A stretch of DNA of 16,554 nucleotides from an uncultured bacterium (lineage in GTDB: Bacteria > Bacillota > Clostridia > Oscillospirales > Ruminococcaceae): contig CAJMQZ010000039.1 of NCBI GenBank assembly GCA_905215595.1, positions 1 to 16,554 on the forward strand, given 5' to 3'. The notes under the pieces are model-generated. The model did not search any database, was not told the DNA's origin, and worked only from the letters and a program-made list of their open reading frames with translations. The translations under genes and the position numbers were made by a program. Of this stretch, positions 1 through 6,497 are shown one piece after another (the first letter of the stretch is position 1; every line of letters begins with the position of its first letter).

Positions 1-773
1 AGCCCCATGAACCGGATGCACAGGTAGGGCAGGCAGAACAGCCCGAACAGCTTGAGCGCCTGCAGGGCAAAAATTTTCAGGCAGCGGGGCTTATCTGCCA
101 GCAGGCGGCGGCTCTCGGTGCCCAGCACCTCCAGCTGTTCCAGCCAGTCGGCGCGGCGCTGCTGCCACTTTTCGGTCTTGGGCAGAAAGCCCAGCAGCCA
201 GCGGGCGAGGTTCTGCACCAGCGGCGAGACGCACAGCAGCACCAGCGCCACGATAATCACCGCTACCACAGCGTATGCCATGGGCAGATACCGCATGACA
301 CCGGTGGTGTTGGCGGAAAGCCAGTGATGCTGTAACAGCAGCATCACGGTGGCGTACAAGAGCACCGTGCTCTTGTGGAAAACGTATTCCAGCGTCATCA
401 GCCCCGCGCCGGGGCCCAGCGGCAGCCCGGCCTTGTGCAGGTAGTACAGCTGCACCGGCACCGCACCGGCACCCAGCGTGACTACGTTGCCAAAGGTGCC
501 GCACCAGCCCACATCTAACCCCTGCCACAGCTTGAACTGCGGCAGACGGCTGCGCACAATGACCCACGCCACACACCCTTCCAGCAGGGGGTAGCTGATG
601 CCGACCGCCAGCACTGCCAGCACCTGCCAAAACGACAGCTGCGCCAGCGCCGTGGTGATCTCGGCCCAGTGATCCTTGAAAATGAACACGATGATGCAGG
701 TAAGTGCCAGCAGCACAAGCAGAGAGATCACGGTCTTTTTGCGGGAGGGCTGCTGCGCGGCGGCTTGGCTCAT
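1..773 (-). CDS. Flippase-like / lysylphosphatidylglycerol synthase TM-family membrane protein (3' end outside window)
   Basis: The frame runs open from an ATG at 773 to the window edge, giving the first 257 residues with no stop. It begins MSQAAAQQPSRKK, a short basic cytoplasmic tail, then a hydrophobic segment (about residues 14-33) and several more membrane spans. The stretch EGCVAWVIVRSRLPQ followed by a Gly/Ala-rich loop (GAGAVPVQLYYLHKAG) and the EYVFHKSTVLL segment is what I associate with the LPG_synthase_TM / UPF0104 family. Those proteins are integral membrane proteins often found with glycosyltransferases; some form the flippase half of MprF, most are uncharacterised. The start is supported by an AAAGGAG site at 784-790 and an extended -10 box at 813-818. 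The gene lies downstream of, and separated by a terminator from, a glycosyltransferase on the same strand. A role in moving or modifying a lipid or lipid-linked glycan is an inference. Confidence 0.72.
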   Translation of the reverse strand, partial: MSQAAAQQPSRKKTVISLLVLLALTCIIVFIFKDHWAEITTALAQLSFWQVLAVLAVGISYPLLEGCVAWVIVRSRLPQFKLWQGLDVGWCGTFGNVVTLGAGAVPVQLYYLHKAGLPLGPGAGLMTLEYVFHKSTVLLYATVMLLLQHHWLSANTTGVMRYLPMAYAVVAVIIVALVLLCVSPLVQNLARWLLGFLPKTEKWQQRRADWLEQLEVLGTESRRLLADKPRCLKIFALQALKLFGLFCLPYLCIRFMG

Positions 774-795
774 GGAAACAAAACTCCTTTCACAA

Positions 796-818
796 CCAGA
801 AATTCTGGGACCAGTATA
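796..818 (-). promoter_or_regulatory. Extended -10 promoter with start-site palindrome for the flippase-like gene
   Basis: Read on the minus strand, TGCTATACT (813-821) is an extended -10 box with TATACT at 813-818. No good -35 is seen at 17 bp, which fits an extended -10 promoter. Just downstream, 796-808 reads CCAGAAATTCTGG, two 6-bp inverted arms around one base. It sits across the first transcribed bases and could be an operator or a 5' hairpin. The gene's ribosome site follows at 784-790. Confidence 0.5.
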
Positions 819-908
819 GCACATCTCCCGCCGCCCTTTGTGAACGGGAGCGGAACTTTGTTTTGCAATTTGGGGGATTTGATAAAATGGGGGAGACCTC
901 TCCCGTGA

Positions 909-953
909 AAAAAGCAATGCCGGGCAGCGTGCAGCTGTCCGGCATTGCTTTTT
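909..953 (-). terminator. Rho-independent terminator of the glycosyltransferase gene
   Basis: A perfect 15-bp inverted repeat (909-923 against 939-953) encloses a 15-base loop that can extend pairing through CAGC/GCTG. On the minus strand the stem ends in a run of six T. It begins 3 bases after the stop codon of the minus-strand glycosyltransferase (stop at 956-958). Because the outer stem is A/T, it also has a T run on the plus strand, but no plus-strand gene ends here. Confidence 0.85.
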
Positions 954-955
954 CA

Positions 956-2560
956 TTATTCTTCCCCGTCCGTCAGCTCTTTTACCAGCCTTGTCAGGGT
1001 AGCCACATAGGATTCGTTGGAGAACTGCTGCTCGTACAGGCGGCGGCAGCTGTCGTGCATGGCGGCTAGTGCCTCCGGGTGCTCGATGGCCCAAGTCAGC
1101 TTATCGGCCAGCTGCTGCGGGTCGTCGTCCTTGTAGAGGAAACCGTCCACGCCCTCGGTCACAAGCCCGGCGGTACCGGTGTGCTCCGATACGATAGAGG
1201 GCTTGCCGAAGATCAGACCCTCGGTGACGAAGGTGGGCATGGGGTCATCCCGGGAGGCGCACACCACGCAGCTGCACTGCTCCATCAGGGATTTGACCTC
1301 CGGGCGCTCTAACCGCTTACGGTAGAAAACGGTCTGTGGGTAGTCCCGCACCAGACTGTCCACGGCGTTGTACATCCCCTTGTCGGCGGCTTTGCCCACA
1401 AAGAGGAAGGCGGCTTTCTCCCGCACCGCAGAGGGCAGCAGCCGGATGGCGTTGCACAGGATATCCGGGCCCTTGCGGTGCTCCAGCGAGCCTACCGTCA
1501 CAAAGAGGGGACGCCCACCGGCAAAGCTGATGTCATAGCGGGGAAACTGCTCGGCGGCGTAGTCCGGCAGACCGTAGATCAGCTGCTCGATTTCAAAATC
1601 CGGCCGGACGGAGTGCATGGCGGCGGTGGCGTGGGAGCCTACGGCGCAGACGTGGATATTTTTGCCCAGCGCCTTGGGGATGCTGTGAGAGATGAAGGGG
1701 TAGCCTGCAAAGGCATCGTGCAGCCACCACAGCACCGGCACAAAGGAGCCGTTCAGGGTGCTCACCACAGGGGCTTCCACCACCGTGTTGGCCAGCACAA
1801 GGTCTGCGCTGGTGGCCAGCCCCCACAGGGCGCTGGAAGTAACGCAGTCCGGGCGGGTGACCACAGCGGCTCCGGCATCCAGAAACAGCGGCAGCGAGCC
1901 TTCGTCTGAAGGTCCCAGCACCACCACCTCAAAGCCCAAGCTGCGCAGCACCGGCACGGCGCTTACCAGCACGATAGGCGCGCCGGTCATGGTCAGCTCG
2001 TGGCTTAAGATCAGCGCACGGCGTCCCTTGGCGGAGAACACGTCGTCGGCGCACAGCTCCCGCCGGAAGTGCAGCAGTGCCTGCGGGATGCGGCAGCTGT
2101 GCTGCGCCATGGCATGGGCCAGACGCAGCAGCTCGGTAACGCTGTCTTTGCCCCGGGCGGCGGCGCGTACCTCGTCCAGCAATGTGCGGGATACCAGTGC
2201 GCAGCGGCTGCCGGGCAGATGCTGGGTGCTCAGGTACAGGGCGGTGGCGCCGTCAAAGCCAAAAGAGGCATCGCAGATCGCAAGGTCTGCGCCTTCCCGC
2301 AGGGCGGCGGCAAAATAGGTCAGGGCGGTGGGGGTGCACTCCACATCCTCGCTTACCAGCAGCACCCCGGCCACAGCGGGGGTCAGCTGGCCTTCCAGCT
2401 GGGTCACCAGACGGAACTTGCGGTGCAGCTGGTTTTGCAGCGCCGTTTCCAGCGCCTTGTGACGCCCCGGCGCGTAGACCAGAAGATAGGTGCTCTGGGT
2501 ATCGGTATAGACCTGCTTGGACAATTGCTTGCGCTGCAGGGTACTGTAACTGGTGTACAT
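956..2560 (-). CDS. GT4-family glycosyltransferase with a long N-terminal extension
   Basis: This 534-residue protein has a C-terminal GT-B glycosyltransferase of the GT4 (Glycos_transf_1) type. The Rossmann-like half starts near residue 182 with a LSHELTMTGAP motif, and the donor half starts near 350 (FVTVGSLEHRKGPDIL). The donor-site acid pair reads D439-x7-E447 within SRDDPMPTFVTEG, an Asp variant of the usual E-x7-E. Residues 1-175 are not typical GT4; they contain alternating beta/alpha segments and may be a degenerate nucleotide-sugar domain, which I cannot assign. The start is set by GGAGGAG at 2568-2574, 7 nt upstream. It lies 34 bp behind the coiled-coil protein gene, so the two are probably co-transcribed. 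The likely role is adding a sugar to a surface polysaccharide at the cytoplasmic face; donor and acceptor are unknown. Confidence 0.85.
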   Translation of the reverse strand: MYTSYSTLQRKQLSKQVYTDTQSTYLLVYAPGRHKALETALQNQLHRKFRLVTQLEGQLTPAVAGVLLVSEDVECTPTALTYFAAALREGADLAICDASFGFDGATALYLSTQHLPGSRCALVSRTLLDEVRAAARGKDSVTELLRLAHAMAQHSCRIPQALLHFRRELCADDVFSAKGRRALILSHELTMTGAPIVLVSAVPVLRSLGFEVVVLGPSDEGSLPLFLDAGAAVVTRPDCVTSSALWGLATSADLVLANTVVEAPVVSTLNGSFVPVLWWLHDAFAGYPFISHSIPKALGKNIHVCAVGSHATAAMHSVRPDFEIEQLIYGLPDYAAEQFPRYDISFAGGRPLFVTVGSLEHRKGPDILCNAIRLLPSAVREKAAFLFVGKAADKGMYNAVDSLVRDYPQTVFYRKRLERPEVKSLMEQCSCVVCASRDDPMPTFVTEGLIFGKPSIVSEHTGTAGLVTEGVDGFLYKDDDPQQLADKLTWAIEHPEALAAMHDSCRRLYEQQFSNESYVATLTRLVKELTDGEE

Positions 2561-2594
2561 GATCCAACTCCTCCGGGCAGAATATCGGGCGGGC

Positions 2595-3389
2595 TCAGTG
2601 GCCGCGCAGCAGGGTCAGCAGCCTGCGCAGCGGGGCGGTCAGCCGCCAGCTGCTGCTGGCGCGCATCGTTTCCAGCGAGACCTGATATTCGTGCTGGATG
2701 CTCTGCAAGGTCAGCAGCTGCTGGTTCAGCCGCATACACTCGGCGCGGCTGGCCTGCAATACCTCGTCTGCTTCCTGTGCGGCGGTGGCGTTTTTCAGCT
2801 TCAGGTCGTTCAGCGCCCGCAGCAGAGATTTGCCGGGCTGCTCGTGCAGAAAACGTCCCAGCGGGTAGTAGTGATAGTTCACCGCAAACTTCATGCCGGC
2901 ACCAAAGCCGGTGGTGCAGTGCAGCGAAAGGTTGGGGTCTACATCTAAAAACAGCAGGCTGTCCTCCTGCAATACAAGGCCGTTGACCGGCTGAAAGCTG
3001 ATGCGTTCGTCCGAGATGGCAAGGTCGGTGATGCAGCAGGCCAGTTCGCCCGGGTCCAGCCGGACGGCGCGGGCGTCCTCCGGCAGAATAAAGGTGACCG
3101 ACACCTCGTGGGTCAGCTCATTGTAGACATCCTCGGTGGCGACAAGGCATTCCCGGGGCGAAAAGCCGCTGCCGGTGTCGTAGAACAGCTGCGGCAGGGT
3201 AAGGGTGATGTTCTCGGCCTCGGCGCTGTGCCTGGAAAGCTCGGTCTGGCAGGTCAGCAGCTGCTGCTCCAGCTCCAGACACCGCTGCGCCAGCTGGGAA
3301 ACACCCTCGTCCGAAAGCTTGAGCTGCTGCTCCAGCTCGGCAATGTGCGCCTGCAGGGCAGCAGGGGTCACGGGGGCATCGTGGTTCAT
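2595..3389 (-). CDS. Coiled-coil protein with central beta-sandwich-like domain, glycosyltransferase partner
   Basis: The 264-residue protein has three parts. Residues 10-58 form a heptad-rich coiled coil (AELEQQLKL, LELEQQLL). Residues 62-178 form a compact, strand-rich domain beginning FYDTGSGFS (69-77) and holding RLDPGE (110-115), a pattern I recall from extra domains in rhamnan-type and GT2 glycosyltransferases. Residues 190-243 form a second helical segment, followed by SSSWRLTAPLRRLL (245-258), a motif that usually joins such coiled coils to glycosyltransferase domains. There is no signal peptide or membrane span. An AGAGGAGG ribosome site lies just upstream of the ATG at 3389. It directly precedes the GT4 gene, suggesting a scaffold or chain-length partner of that enzyme. 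No catalytic residues are recognisable; the function is an inference from context. Confidence 0.72.
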   Translation of the reverse strand: MNHDAPVTPAALQAHIAELEQQLKLSDEGVSQLAQRCLELEQQLLTCQTELSRHSAEAENITLTLPQLFYDTGSGFSPRECLVATEDVYNELTHEVSVTFILPEDARAVRLDPGELACCITDLAISDERISFQPVNGLVLQEDSLLFLDVDPNLSLHCTTGFGAGMKFAVNYHYYPLGRFLHEQPGKSLLRALNDLKLKNATAAQEADEVLQASRAECMRLNQQLLTLQSIQHEYQVSLETMRASSSWRLTAPLRRLLTLLRGH

Positions 3390-3500
3390 AACGGGATCCT
3401 CCTCTTCCTTATCCTAAGCGGCCGTTTTCATAAGCATTGCACACCGCTTGCGAAAACAGCTTCTAAGCTCGGCTGCACCGCAGCCGGAACATTCAAAATA
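3390..3500 (-). promoter_or_regulatory. Hairpin-rich spacer between acyltransferase and coiled-coil genes
   Basis: The 111-bp gap holds three stacked inverted repeats: CGGCTGC/GCAGCCG with a 3-base loop (3470-3486), AGCTT/AAGCT (3458-3469), and GTTTTCATAAGC against GCTTGCGAAAAC (3424-3457, two mismatches). None has a T run on the minus strand, so full termination is not clear. A weak promoter-like pair on the minus strand, TTCGCA (3449-3454) and TATGAA (3427-3432) with 16-bp spacing, could start the two-gene glycosyltransferase unit. Confidence in the promoter is low; the hairpins are seen directly. Confidence 0.4.
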
Positions 3501-4616
3501 TCAGTGCCGTGGGGTGTAGTGTACCTGCGGGGTGTGCCGCCGGGCGGGGAACAGCTTGATGACCAGATCCCGCCGCCGCTGCAGCAGGGCGCAGACAAGC
3601 CAGATGGAGCCCAGCGAAAGGATATATTGCAGGCAGATGCCCAAAACAGGGCGGTCAACGTATTTTGCGGCGAACAGGTACCACGGAATGGCGGTAAGTT
3701 CCACCGTATGTACGCAGAAGATGTACAGGGAGCGGCGGCCGATGGCCTCGAAAAAGTTCACAAACGCATTCCGGTGCCGGTTCAAGCGCAGAAACAGCCG
3801 GACGAACAGCAGCCCGGCAAGGCCGTCCAGCAGGATACTGATGGGGCCCAAGGTCCACTCTGCCGTGGACACACAGTCGGTGCTGCCGGTGGCAAAGGCG
3901 GCTGCCGGGATCAACAGAACGGCTGCCCACAGGATGCAGGACATCCGGCGGGACAAGGGCTGATCCAGCCAGTGCTGACGCTTGGCAAGGTAGCCAAGGT
4001 ACAGGTACGGCGTGATCACCGCACCCTGGATCAGGCAGAAAGGCAGTTCCCATACAAGGCTGGCACCCCAGCCCAGCAGGGCGGCACCGCCCACCGCCCA
4101 CGGGATGTACCGCTCCGGGAAGATGTTCAGGATAACGTCCAGCGCGATCCAGCCCATCAGCAGCGCCAGCAGGTACCACATGGGCCCGCAGGAAAAGAAC
4201 TCCTGCCCGAAGTAGGTGGCGGTGTGGGGCAGCCCCAGCAGAAAGCCGCCCGCCACCTTGATGCTCTCGGTCAGGGAGCCGGGCAGATAGTGAAAGGTAT
4301 TATAATGAATGATAAAATGCAGCACCGTGGTGAACACCGCAGTGTAGCAAAAGGGTTTGAGCAGGCTTTTGAGCTGCTGGTGGATGCATTTGTGGATGGA
4401 GCGCTTGCGGAAGCCGTAGCCGCTGGCGATAAAAAAGGCCGCCATCAGCGTTTCGCGGTAGACAAAGCCCAAAAAGGCAGTCAGCGACAGGCCGTTCGAC
4501 AGCTGGAGCGGATAAAGCTCTGCGGTGTGCCCCAGCACGATGGACAGCATCCCTGCGCCCTTGAGCATATCAAACATCCCGATGGAGCTGACAGTGCGGG
4601 GCTTGGTTGTTTCCAT
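3501..4616 (-). CDS. Acyltransferase family 3 membrane protein
   Basis: This 371-residue integral membrane protein has about ten hydrophobic segments and matches the acyltransferase-3 (OafA/NolL/WecH-like) pattern. The N-terminus reads FDMLKGAGMLSIVLGHT, with His30 at the usual conserved position, followed by AAFFIASGYGF (about 59-69) and CGPMWYLLALL (about 143-153). Family members move acyl groups, commonly acetyl or succinyl, from a cytoplasmic donor onto glycans or lipids at the membrane. Length is near the family norm of 330-400. The start at 4616 has a modest AAGGA site and a near-consensus promoter at 4717-4745. Its position next to glycosyltransferase genes suggests O-acylation of a surface glycan. 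It also shares a divergent control region with the ACP-ligase cassette, so a role in using carrier-bound acyl groups is possible but unproven. Confidence 0.82.
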   Translation of the reverse strand: METTKPRTVSSIGMFDMLKGAGMLSIVLGHTAELYPLQLSNGLSLTAFLGFVYRETLMAAFFIASGYGFRKRSIHKCIHQQLKSLLKPFCYTAVFTTVLHFIIHYNTFHYLPGSLTESIKVAGGFLLGLPHTATYFGQEFFSCGPMWYLLALLMGWIALDVILNIFPERYIPWAVGGAALLGWGASLVWELPFCLIQGAVITPYLYLGYLAKRQHWLDQPLSRRMSCILWAAVLLIPAAAFATGSTDCVSTAEWTLGPISILLDGLAGLLFVRLFLRLNRHRNAFVNFFEAIGRRSLYIFCVHTVELTAIPWYLFAAKYVDRPVLGICLQYILSLGSIWLVCALLQRRRDLVIKLFPARRHTPQVHYTPRH

Positions 4617-4631
4617 GAAAGATTCCTTCCC

Positions 4632-4676
4632 TGCGCCGGACCAATACCCCTCAAGAAAAAAGCCGGATACGGCGCA
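4632..4676 (-). promoter_or_regulatory. Leader with two mutually exclusive hairpins before the acyltransferase gene
   Basis: On the minus strand, TGCGCCG (4670-4676) can pair either with the nearby CGGC (GCCG/CGGC, 4662-4673, followed by TTTTTT, a small terminator-like hairpin) or with the perfect 7-bp partner CGGCGCA at 4632-4638, next to the gene's ribosome site. The two structures share bases and cannot form together. This is the geometry of an attenuator or ribosome-site switch. The terminator stem is only 4 bp, so the call is tentative. Confidence 0.3.
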
Positions 4677-4716
4677 AACGATCGTTTTTTATACAGCATT
4701 GTCATGATATATGGTT

Positions 4717-4745
4717 AGTATAATGCTTTTTATAGAGACTGTCAA
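4717..4745 (-). promoter_or_regulatory. Sigma-70-type promoter for the acyltransferase gene
   Basis: On the minus strand TTGACA (4740-4745) and TATACT (4717-4722) are spaced by exactly 17 bp, a near-perfect vegetative promoter. The predicted start near 4710 gives a leader of about 95 nt. It sits in the 375-bp gap 4617-4991, which has no credible gene and holds divergent promoters: this one and a plus-strand promoter at 4907-4935. Confidence 0.8.
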
Positions 4746-4906
4746 TTTTGTTTTGCAGTCCGCGCCATACCGGAACTGGTATTTTGCGCTAAAAATTGTA
4801 GCACAGGAACCGGCAGATTGCAACGAAAGGTAGAATTTGGCCGGGTTGTGCCCTAAGATATGCAATTGAAAGTTGTCAAATATGGAAATTAAATGTTGCA
4901 GAAGTA

Positions 4907-4935
4907 TTGCATTGCACTGGAAGATATTGTATACT
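4907..4935 (+). promoter_or_regulatory. Sigma-70-type promoter of the ligase-ACP-condensation operon
   Basis: TTGCAT (4907-4912) and TATACT (4930-4935) are 17 bp apart. Predicted transcription starts near 4942, about 50 nt before the first ATG. The promoter lies downstream of an in-frame ATG at 4893, showing that the earlier ATG cannot be the start for transcripts from this promoter. The region between the two divergent promoters (about 4746-4906) is A/T-rich and also has a short hairpin (ATACC/GGTAT, 4767-4782), a possible regulator site. Confidence 0.75.
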
Positions 4936-4940
4936 GGGCA

Positions 4941-4955
4941 CAGTGCGGCGCACTG
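4941..4955. promoter_or_regulatory. Perfect 15-bp palindrome at the operon start site, candidate operator
   Basis: CAGTGCG-G-CGCACTG is a perfect inverted repeat with 7-bp arms around one base. It starts 6 bp after the -10 box, that is at the predicted transcription start. This is a common place for a repressor operator, though the RNA could also fold here as a 5' stabilising hairpin. No regulator gene is in the window. Confidence 0.45.
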
Positions 4956-4991
4956 CCGCAGGATGAAATAACAACGCAGGAGGGAAATACA

Positions 4992-6458
4992 ATGATCAAG
5001 GTATTGGACAACGTGTATGATCTGGTCACCCTGAATATGGAACAGCGTTTTTCGGAGCGTGTGGCGCTCCGGTTTTATGATAAAGAGACGGACACAGTGA
5101 CCGCCGTCCATTATAAAGACTACGCGCGGGATATCCGCCGGGCGGTCAACTATTTCCAGAGCACTATCCCGGACATCAAGGGCAAAAAGATCTGTCTGCT
5201 GAATAAAAACAGCTACGAATACGCCGTGAATACCTTCGGCATCATTCTGGCGGGCGGTGTGTTGGTACTGCTCAACCAGCACAAGAGCTGGGATGAGCTG
5301 TCCTACGAGCTGGAGCTGGTGGAACCCGCCGCTATCCTGACCGATGGCGATGACTACGGAACCAAGGCGCAGCTGGAAGCCGCCTACGGCAGCATCCTGC
5401 GCCCCATGGACGGCTTCCGCGCCTATGAGCCGGTGTCAGAGATGCCCCGCTGCATCGGCCACGATGACCTGATGATCCTGATGTTCACCTCCGGCACCAC
5501 CGGCCGCAGCAAGGGTGTGATGCTGAGCGAGCGCAACTTCTTCAGCGTCATGCGTGCCCATGTGCAGATCGGTGAGCACATGATGGAGTATAAGCACGAC
5601 CCGGAGCTTGTGGTCAGCCAGTACACGGTGCTGCCCATGTTCCATCTGGGTGCATTTATCTGCCTGTTCTCTTGGGCACACGGGGGCTGGGCGCTGAACA
5701 TCAGCGGCGATATCCGCAATTTCTATAAGGAGATCCAGCGGATGCCCAGTCAGGTCATGGCAGTGGTGCCGGTGATCATGAACTCCCTGCACAAGGACGT
5801 GATGCGCGGCCGCAAGGAGCGTCTGGGCGAATTGTGGGTGCCCATCTGCTCCTCTGCCATGTTTGACCCGCAGGTGATGCTGGATATGGCCACCAACGGG
5901 ATGTTTGTGGTGCAGACCTACGGCGCTACCGAGACCTGCGGCGACGGCATCATCAACTACGCGCAGGATGCAAAGCACATCGGCGCGGTGGGACAGGGCA
6001 ACGACTATCTGGACTACAAGCTTGAGCCGGACGGAGAACTGTGCATCCGGGGCGACAGCATCATGCTGGGCTACTACAAGGATCCCGAGGCGACCGCAGA
6101 GGTCATCGACAAGGACGGCTGGTTCCACACCGGCGACCTTGCCCGGGTGGACGAGGACGGCTACTACTACATTACCGGCCGCAAGAAGAATCTGATCATT
6201 CTGGACAGCGGCGAGAACATCAGCCCCGAGGAGCTGGAGGGTCTTGTGGAAAAATGCTCCGCTGTGCAGGAGTGCATCGTGAAGGAAATGGGCAAAAAGA
6301 TCGGCGTTGTGGTGTACTGCCCGCAGGACAAGCAGCAGACCGTGCAGGATCATATCACCGAGATGAACCGTACCCTGCCGATGTATAAGCGCATCGGTGT
6401 GGTGGAATTCAGTGCAGAGCCGCTGCCCCGCAACGCCACGGGCAAACTGCTGCGCTGA
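4992..6458 (+). CDS. AMP-dependent acid ligase / adenylation enzyme, first paralog
   Basis: The 488-residue protein is a stand-alone ANL-superfamily adenylating enzyme. Core motifs are intact: phosphate loop TSGTTGRSKG (166-175), YGATETCG (310-317), the ATP-ribose Asp in TGDLA (Asp382), the hinge GRKKN (396-400), and the catalytic lysine in NATGK (Lys485). The LPMFHLG motif (214-220) resembles acyl- and aryl-acid ligases more than amino-acid adenylation domains, so a carboxylic acid substrate is favoured. It would make an acyl-AMP and pass the acyl group to a thiol, probably the carrier protein two genes downstream. The start at 4992 follows AGGAGGG (4978-4984) by 7 nt; an ATG at 4893 lies before the promoter. 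Pocket residues Cys224, Cys286, Thr309 and Asp318 differ from the paralog downstream. DltA-like carrier loading is an alternative reading. Confidence 0.88.
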   Translation: MIKVLDNVYDLVTLNMEQRFSERVALRFYDKETDTVTAVHYKDYARDIRRAVNYFQSTIPDIKGKKICLLNKNSYEYAVNTFGIILAGGVLVLLNQHKSWDELSYELELVEPAAILTDGDDYGTKAQLEAAYGSILRPMDGFRAYEPVSEMPRCIGHDDLMILMFTSGTTGRSKGVMLSERNFFSVMRAHVQIGEHMMEYKHDPELVVSQYTVLPMFHLGAFICLFSWAHGGWALNISGDIRNFYKEIQRMPSQVMAVVPVIMNSLHKDVMRGRKERLGELWVPICSSAMFDPQVMLDMATNGMFVVQTYGATETCGDGIINYAQDAKHIGAVGQGNDYLDYKLEPDGELCIRGDSIMLGYYKDPEATAEVIDKDGWFHTGDLARVDEDGYYYITGRKKNLIILDSGENISPEELEGLVEKCSAVQECIVKEMGKKIGVVVYCPQDKQQTVQDHITEMNRTLPMYKRIGVVEFSAEPLPRNATGKLLR

Positions 6459-6460
6459 GT

Positions 6461-6488
6461 ATAAAGCAGATGGGATAAAGCAGAAGGG
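6461..6488 (+). repeat. 14-bp tandem repeat creating the second ligase's ribosome site
   Basis: The 39-bp gap between the two ligase genes contains ATAAAGCAGATGGG followed directly by ATAAAGCAGAAGGG, 13 of 14 bases identical. The second copy ends in GAAGGG, the likely ribosome site for the ATG at 6498. The duplication therefore places a purine-rich site at two positions and could tune translation of the second ligase. Confidence 0.6.
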
Positions 6489-6497
6489 AAAACTACA

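Noticed and set aside
3108..4718. A 536-codon plus-strand open frame
   Set aside because: It is antisense to the acyltransferase and coiled-coil genes, which have proper ribosome sites and family motifs; its translation is low-complexity Gln/Gly/His-rich.
4893..4991. Upstream in-frame ATG that would add 33 residues to the first ligase
   Set aside because: It lies before the -35/-10 boxes, lacks a ribosome site, and the paralog starts at the same relative place as the ATG at 4992.
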